This document shows positions 40,884 through 44,255 of a DNA stretch of 44,255 nt, piece after piece. Each line of letters starts with the position of its first letter. Positions within the stretch are counted from its first letter, which is position 1. Source of the stretch: Alphaproteobacteria bacterium (GTDB lineage: Bacteria > Pseudomonadota > Alphaproteobacteria > Caedimonadales > UBA9215); the NCBI GenBank assembly GCA_009993885.1, contig JAACSN010000013.1, forward strand, positions 1 through 44,255, in the 5' to 3' direction. The notes beneath the pieces were generated by a model. It was not told the origin of the DNA. It ran no database searches and worked only from the letters and a program-made list of their open reading frames with translations. The position numbers and the translations under genes are program-made.

Positions 40884-41601
40884 TGAAGCTTTAAAGGCCT
40901 CTTTACGGAAAGCATCCGATAAAGAGGCTCTTTCTAAAGAGTCTCCTGCGAAAATTCCAAAAGCCATGAGGCGTCGTTTGACACCTCTTGGTTGCTTGGT
41001 TATTGAAACACTCTATGGTGCCGTTGATTTTCTCGAAACGTCATCCTTAAATTCGGAAATTCCTTGGATTCTTTCCTCACGTCACGGAGACGGAGACCGC
41101 GTCGGACGTCTCTTAACGGACATCTCAAAGAAGGAATTACTTTCTCCCATGGATTTTAGTCAATCAGTCCATAATGCCATTGCAGGCGCTTTTTCTATTA
41201 TTTCTCAAAACACCGAAATGCATACGGCGCTTTCGGCAGGCAATACCAGCTTTGAAATGGGTCTTTTAGAGGCTTATGCCCTTCAAAAAAAAACCAACGG
41301 CTACGTAGGATATGCCTATTACACAGCCCCAATGCCGCCACCTTACGATGACCTTATCCAAGAAAACAAAGGAACCGATCCTTTTTGCTTGGCTATGATC
41401 TTGGGGCCAAAAAATAATCGCCTCTCCCAAGCATCCGAGACAGTCTCTTTGACACACTTTTCAGACATTTCAGACACCGTGGAAAAATCCGATAAGCTGC
41501 TCCCTCTTGAGGCAATAACATTATTTTTTAGCAATAATAAACCCCGACTTTTATTTTCTCTAGCCGGCGGTTACTTTGAGATTAAACGAAAAACCTCATA
41601 A
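40855..41601 (+). CDS. Ketosynthase-like chain length factor of an aryl-polyene-type pathway
   Basis: A 248-residue protein of the N-terminal beta-ketoacyl-synthase-like family (Ketoacyl-synt_2, PF13723). Motifs are IPKAMRRRLTPLGCLVIETLYG, PWILSSRHGDGDRVGRLL and LSPMDFSQSVHNAIAGAFSI. The family is a single truncated ketosynthase domain without the catalytic Cys and, in aryl polyene synthesis, pairs with a true ketosynthase as chain length factor (ApeC-like). I take the ATG at 40855, which follows GGAAG; an upstream ATG at 40810 lies deeper in the lipoprotein gene. A downstream gap of 74 AT-rich bases leads to the acyltransferase. Confidence 0.85.
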   Translation: MLITWNSIGNEALKASLRKASDKEALSKESPAKIPKAMRRRLTPLGCLVIETLYGAVDFLETSSLNSEIPWILSSRHGDGDRVGRLLTDISKKELLSPMDFSQSVHNAIAGAFSIISQNTEMHTALSAGNTSFEMGLLEAYALQKKTNGYVGYAYYTAPMPPPYDDLIQENKGTDPFCLAMILGPKNNRLSQASETVSLTHFSDISDTVEKSDKLLPLEAITLFFSNNKPRLLFSLAGGYFEIKRKTS

Positions 41602-41675
41602 ATAAATTTTTCCTATCTTATTTACTTTTCTTATGTTATTTTTCCATTCTAAATAAAACAACATTTTTTAAATTA

Positions 41676-42458
41676 TTGAATTTTCTTATAAAAAAAACCG
41701 GTATTTTATGGCGCTTAGTCGGTGTTATTGTGAATGCAACTTTCTTTTGGAGCGGCGGTCTTTTTTTGTGCACAATTATTTTTCCGTTAATTGCTCTGAC
41801 CGCACGATCTCAAGAGAAAAAACATAAAAGAGCTCGTTTTTGCATTCAACATACTTTCCAACTTTTTCTATGGTTCCTAAGTCTTTGGGGCGTTTTAAAA
41901 ATTCGAAAAAAAGGATTAGAGCCCCTTAAGCATCAAAAAGGTGTTTTACTTATTTGCAACCATCCGAGCCTTTTGGATACGGTTCTTATTATGGCACACT
42001 TTAAGAATATTCAATGCATTGTGAAAGGCGACCTATGGTCTCATCCTATACTTGGTATCATTGTTCGAACAGCAGGCTATATCCCCAATAACATGGATCC
42101 GAAAGCGTTTTTAGCCCTTTGTCAAAAGCAACTGTCTCAGCACGAAAACATCCTGATTTTCCCTGAAGGAACCAGAACCCAAACAAACAAACCTCTCCGT
42201 TTAAAAAGGGGTCTAAGCAATTTAGCATTAGTAACACAGGCAAACGTTCAAATGTTAACTCTGTCTTGCAGCTCCCCGATTTTGACAAAAGAAGATAAAT
42301 GGTATACACTCCCGTCCGAACGTGTGCTCTTTCTGCTCGGTTCCGGACCTCTTTTGATAACAAAAGATTATAAAGCAGATGCGCCCCGATCCCTTCGTGC
42401 AAGAGCCCTCACCCGAGAGGTGCAAAGTTATTACAATAGGTATTTAGGATATGAATGA
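41676..42458 (+). CDS. Lysophospholipid-type acyltransferase (PlsC family) of the aryl-polyene-like cluster
   Basis: A 260-residue membrane-associated O-acyltransferase. The catalytic HxxxxD motif is NHPSLLDTVLI, and the second motif is FPEGTRTQ. Two hydrophobic helices are at about residues 12-42. The PlsC family acylates lysophosphatidic acid, and a homologue (ApeD-like) is a standard member of aryl-polyene clusters, where it is thought to attach the polyene to a lipid. No in-frame ATG lies near the start, so a TTG at 41676 is used, with no clear ribosome binding site. It overlaps the first acyl carrier protein by eight bases. Confidence 0.85.
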   Translation: MNFLIKKTGILWRLVGVIVNATFFWSGGLFLCTIIFPLIALTARSQEKKHKRARFCIQHTFQLFLWFLSLWGVLKIRKKGLEPLKHQKGVLLICNHPSLLDTVLIMAHFKNIQCIVKGDLWSHPILGIIVRTAGYIPNNMDPKAFLALCQKQLSQHENILIFPEGTRTQTNKPLRLKRGLSNLALVTQANVQMLTLSCSSPILTKEDKWYTLPSERVLFLLGSGPLLITKDYKADAPRSLRARALTREVQSYYNRYLGYE

Positions 42459-42708
42459 ACTGGAGACAGAAATCAAAAAACTGATTATTGAGTCCCTTAA
42501 TTTAGAGGATTTAACCCCTGACGACATTAAATCCGACGAAGCTCTTTTTGTAGAAGGATTGGGGTTAGATTCCATAGATGCCCTAGAACTTAGCATGGGG
42601 CTACAAAAAAAATACGGTATCAAAATCGAAGCTAAAAACGATAAAATCAAAGAACATTTCTTCTCCGTTGAAACCCTTGCACATTTTATAAACGAGCAAA
42701 AAAAATAG
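42451..42708 (+). CDS. Acyl carrier protein 1 of the cluster
   Basis: An 85-residue acyl carrier protein. The phosphopantetheine attachment serine is Ser41 in GLGLDSIDALEL. Helix I (NELETEIKKLIIESLNLEDL), helix II after the serine and helix III are recognisable. Its ATG lies inside the end of the acyltransferase gene. The paired arrangement with a second carrier is characteristic of aryl-polyene clusters (ApeE/ApeF-like) and unlike the single acpP of fatty-acid synthesis. Confidence 0.92.
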   Translation: MNELETEIKKLIIESLNLEDLTPDDIKSDEALFVEGLGLDSIDALELSMGLQKKYGIKIEAKNDKIKEHFFSVETLAHFINEQKK

Positions 42709-42716
42709 AAACGCAT

Positions 42717-42977
42717 ATGACAAAATCCATGACCAAAGACGATATTTTAAAAAATATATCCGCCTACTTGATAGAGTACTTTGAAGTGCCCGCCGGTGAC
42801 ATTACGCCGGAGGCTAAGATTTATGAAGACCTTGATCTTGATTCAATTGATGCCATTGATCTGATTGTAAAATTACAAGAGTTTACAGGAGAAAAAATCG
42901 CGCCCGAAAGCTTTAGGGAAGTTCGAACCGTTGGTGATGTGGTAGAAAAAGTTGCAGAACTCATCGAAAAAAAATAA
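42717..42977 (+). CDS. Acyl carrier protein 2 of the cluster
   Basis: An 86-residue second acyl carrier protein, 8 bases after the first. The attachment serine is Ser43 in DLDLDSIDAIDLIVKL. It may start at the fifth codon (MTKDDIL) instead. It differs enough from carrier 1 to be functionally distinct. Its 3' end overlaps the frame of the following fusion protein by 26 bases. Confidence 0.92.
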   Translation: MTKSMTKDDILKNISAYLIEYFEVPAGDITPEAKIYEDLDLDSIDAIDLIVKLQEFTGEKIAPESFREVRTVGDVVEKVAELIEKK

Positions 42978-44178
42978 AAAATTTTCCCCTCATTTTTTGG
43001 GAGCGGGTGCGGGGAGCATTGCTCTTCTTTACCCTTTTGTTCTCTACTTTCTCAAGGATAGATTTTCTCCGCTTTACCTTGTTTACGCCTTACTAATATT
43101 CCTTCTCACGAGAGCCTTAGTTCCGTTTATTCTCTCGCCAAAAATGTCTAAAACGCCTTTGCAAAAAAATACCCTTCTTCTAACCGTCGGCGTTGCAGGT
43201 ATCCTTACTGTTTTATCCGTTTTTCAAGGCGACATCGCAGCCCTATACTACCCCGTTATTATGAGTCTGGCTCTTGGAAGCGCCTTTTTTTTATCTCTTT
43301 TATTTCCTCCGTCGCTGATTGAGCTTCTTGCCCGTCTACAAGAGCCCGCTCTTTCGCCCGCTGCTGTGATTTACACCCGAAATGTCACCAAAGTATGGGT
43401 AGGCTTTTGCCTCCTTAATGCTGTTTTGTCTTATACGACCGTCCGTTCCGGAAATCTTGAAATTTGGACACTCTATAACGGTGTGATTTCCTATGGTTTA
43501 ATGGGGATTTTACTGGGTGGGGAATTTCTTTTCCGCACTTTTTATAAAAAAAGTCAGCACAAAAAAGCCTTTGAGAATTTTACGCCTCTTTCTCATTTAC
43601 ACCAAAAAAAGGAAAAAGACTGGGCCGCTTATTGGCAGTCTCAAGAAACCGTTTGCCGGCATTATCCGGCGTACATTGCAGCCTTAACTCTGCAGATTAA
43701 GGCCTCAAAAATGAAACGCATTTTCCTCATAAGTGAGGATAGAGCGCTTTTCCTTGCGGGTTTTCTGTCAACGCTCCAAGCGGAAAAAACGCTCGTCTTG
43801 CCATCCTCACATAAACCCGACCTTTTAAAAAGCCTTCTTAAAAAGGATGACTTAATCTTAAGTGACCAAAACAATCTCAACTCCCTTGACTGTCCTTTTA
43901 TTGCCCTTGATAAAATCAAACCGCTTGAAACATTTCATAGGGCTAAAAGGATTAACCCCGAAAAAGCCGGTATTATTTTCTATACCTCGGGCTCTAGCGG
44001 CACACCAAAGCCCATCGGTAAAAACCTCTCTCAATTAGAGAATGAAGTGAAAGAGCTCCAAAAAACGTGGCCTCTAAAACCTAACCGAAACACAGCTCTT
44101 TTTTCAACCGTTCCTCACCATCATCTTTATGGTCTCTTATTTTCCCTTTTGTGGCCTGCAAGGGCACCGTCAAGTTAA
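42952..44178 (+). pseudogene. COG4648-like membrane protein fused to an AMP-ligase, truncated by an insertion
   Basis: A 408-codon frame with two parts. Residues about 15-200 are a polytopic membrane domain (GSIALLYPFVLYFLKDRFSP through GLMGILLGGEFLFRTFYKK) of the COG4648 type. Residues about 225-405 are the start of an adenylate-forming ligase, with the AMP-binding loop FYTSGSSGTPKPIGK and PHHHLYGLLFSLLWP. In aryl-polyene clusters these are usually two separate genes (ApeG- and ApeH-like). The normal ligase sequence stops at WPA (about 44159-44161), after which the frame reads ARAPSS and a stop inside an inserted sequence. A TTG at 42952 or 42997 is the start; neither has a clear ribosome binding site. 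Confidence 0.75.
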
Positions 44179-44255
44179 TTTAGGTCTGAAGTGACATTGT
44201 GGAAACCTCCTAGGTTATGGTAAAAATTCCTAGAATTTATGTAGAGGTTTCCCAT
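44163..44255 (+). mobile_element. Left end of an insertion sequence (continues beyond the window)
   Basis: Beginning with GGCACCGTCAAGTTAATT, foreign sequence interrupts the ligase. Its first 19 bases from 44164 match the orphan repeat at 21320-21338. The start is IS6-like in style (GGCACxGT), but the transposase lies outside the window, so the family is a guess. GTAGAGG near the end followed by CCCAT suggests a ribosome binding site and ATG at the window edge. A 9-bp inverted repeat (GGAAACCTC 44201-44209, GAGGTTTCC 44244-44252) covers this ribosome binding site. Confidence 0.6.

Noticed and set aside
1..44255. CRISPR array, rRNA operon, prophage genes or replication origin
   Set aside because: No regularly spaced repeats, no rRNA sequence, no phage structural or integrase genes and no origin-type box clusters were seen.

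Overview
The window looks like chromosomal DNA of a host-associated alphaproteobacterium. Supporting this are alphaproteobacterial-type AddA/AddB recombination genes, an ALAS-type hemA, a heme A synthase, an sdhCDAB operon, a Gram-negative porin, and MotA/MotB. Several genes also resemble effectors of intracellular bacteria. A Holosporales/Paracaedibacter- or Rickettsiales-like protist symbiont is my best guess, but this rests on gene content and style, not on a phylogeny.

Layout. 1-9.95 kb is dense housekeeping: an outgoing RluA/RluD-type pseudouridine synthase (partial), then acpS-tsaE-addB-addA-der-asd on the plus strand, with start/stop overlaps between the first genes. 10-15.4 kb holds a secreted FKBP isomerase, the flagellar stator genes motA-motB, a ClC-type chloride transporter and, convergent, ctaA. 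15.4-21 kb has tRNA-Leu(CAA), valS, a small alpha/beta hydrolase, a porin and a tiny putative lipoprotein. 21-24 kb is an AT-rich accessory stretch with two proteins of unknown role and fragments of a repeat. 24-32.6 kb returns to core metabolism: an AhpC-type peroxiredoxin, hemA, xseA, a small secreted protein, a DMT permease and the succinate dehydrogenase operon. 32.6-36.2 kb is a gene-poor accessory island: tRNA-Arg(ACG), a secreted F-box-like protein, a complete but frameshifted IS1-family element with perfect 20-bp inverted repeats, a truncated ATPase directly abutting it, and a secreted GNAT acetyltransferase. 36.2-38 kb is a stress cluster (ChaB, triple-BON, Hsp20). 38-39.5 kb has an NADPH-dependent FMN reductase facing a DsbA-like thiol oxidoreductase across a shared terminator.

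39.6 kb to the end is the beginning of what I read as an aryl-polyene-type biosynthetic cluster: a second phosphopantetheinyl transferase (divergent), a lipoprotein, a ketosynthase chain-length-factor protein, a lysophospholipid-type acyltransferase, two tandem acyl carrier proteins, and a membrane protein fused to the start of an acyl/aryl-AMP ligase. The ligase reading frame breaks off where an insertion-like sequence begins (about 44163). A 19-bp end of that sequence also occurs alone at 21320-21338.

How the genes fit together: sdhCDAB, ctaA and hemA supply aerobic respiration and heme. AhpC, DsbA, Hsp20/BON and FMN reductase handle stress. The three signal-peptide-bearing proteins with a HicA-like, an F-box-like and a GNAT domain are the best candidates for novel host-interaction biology. 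The aryl-polyene-like locus, probably disrupted, is the best candidate for specialised metabolism.
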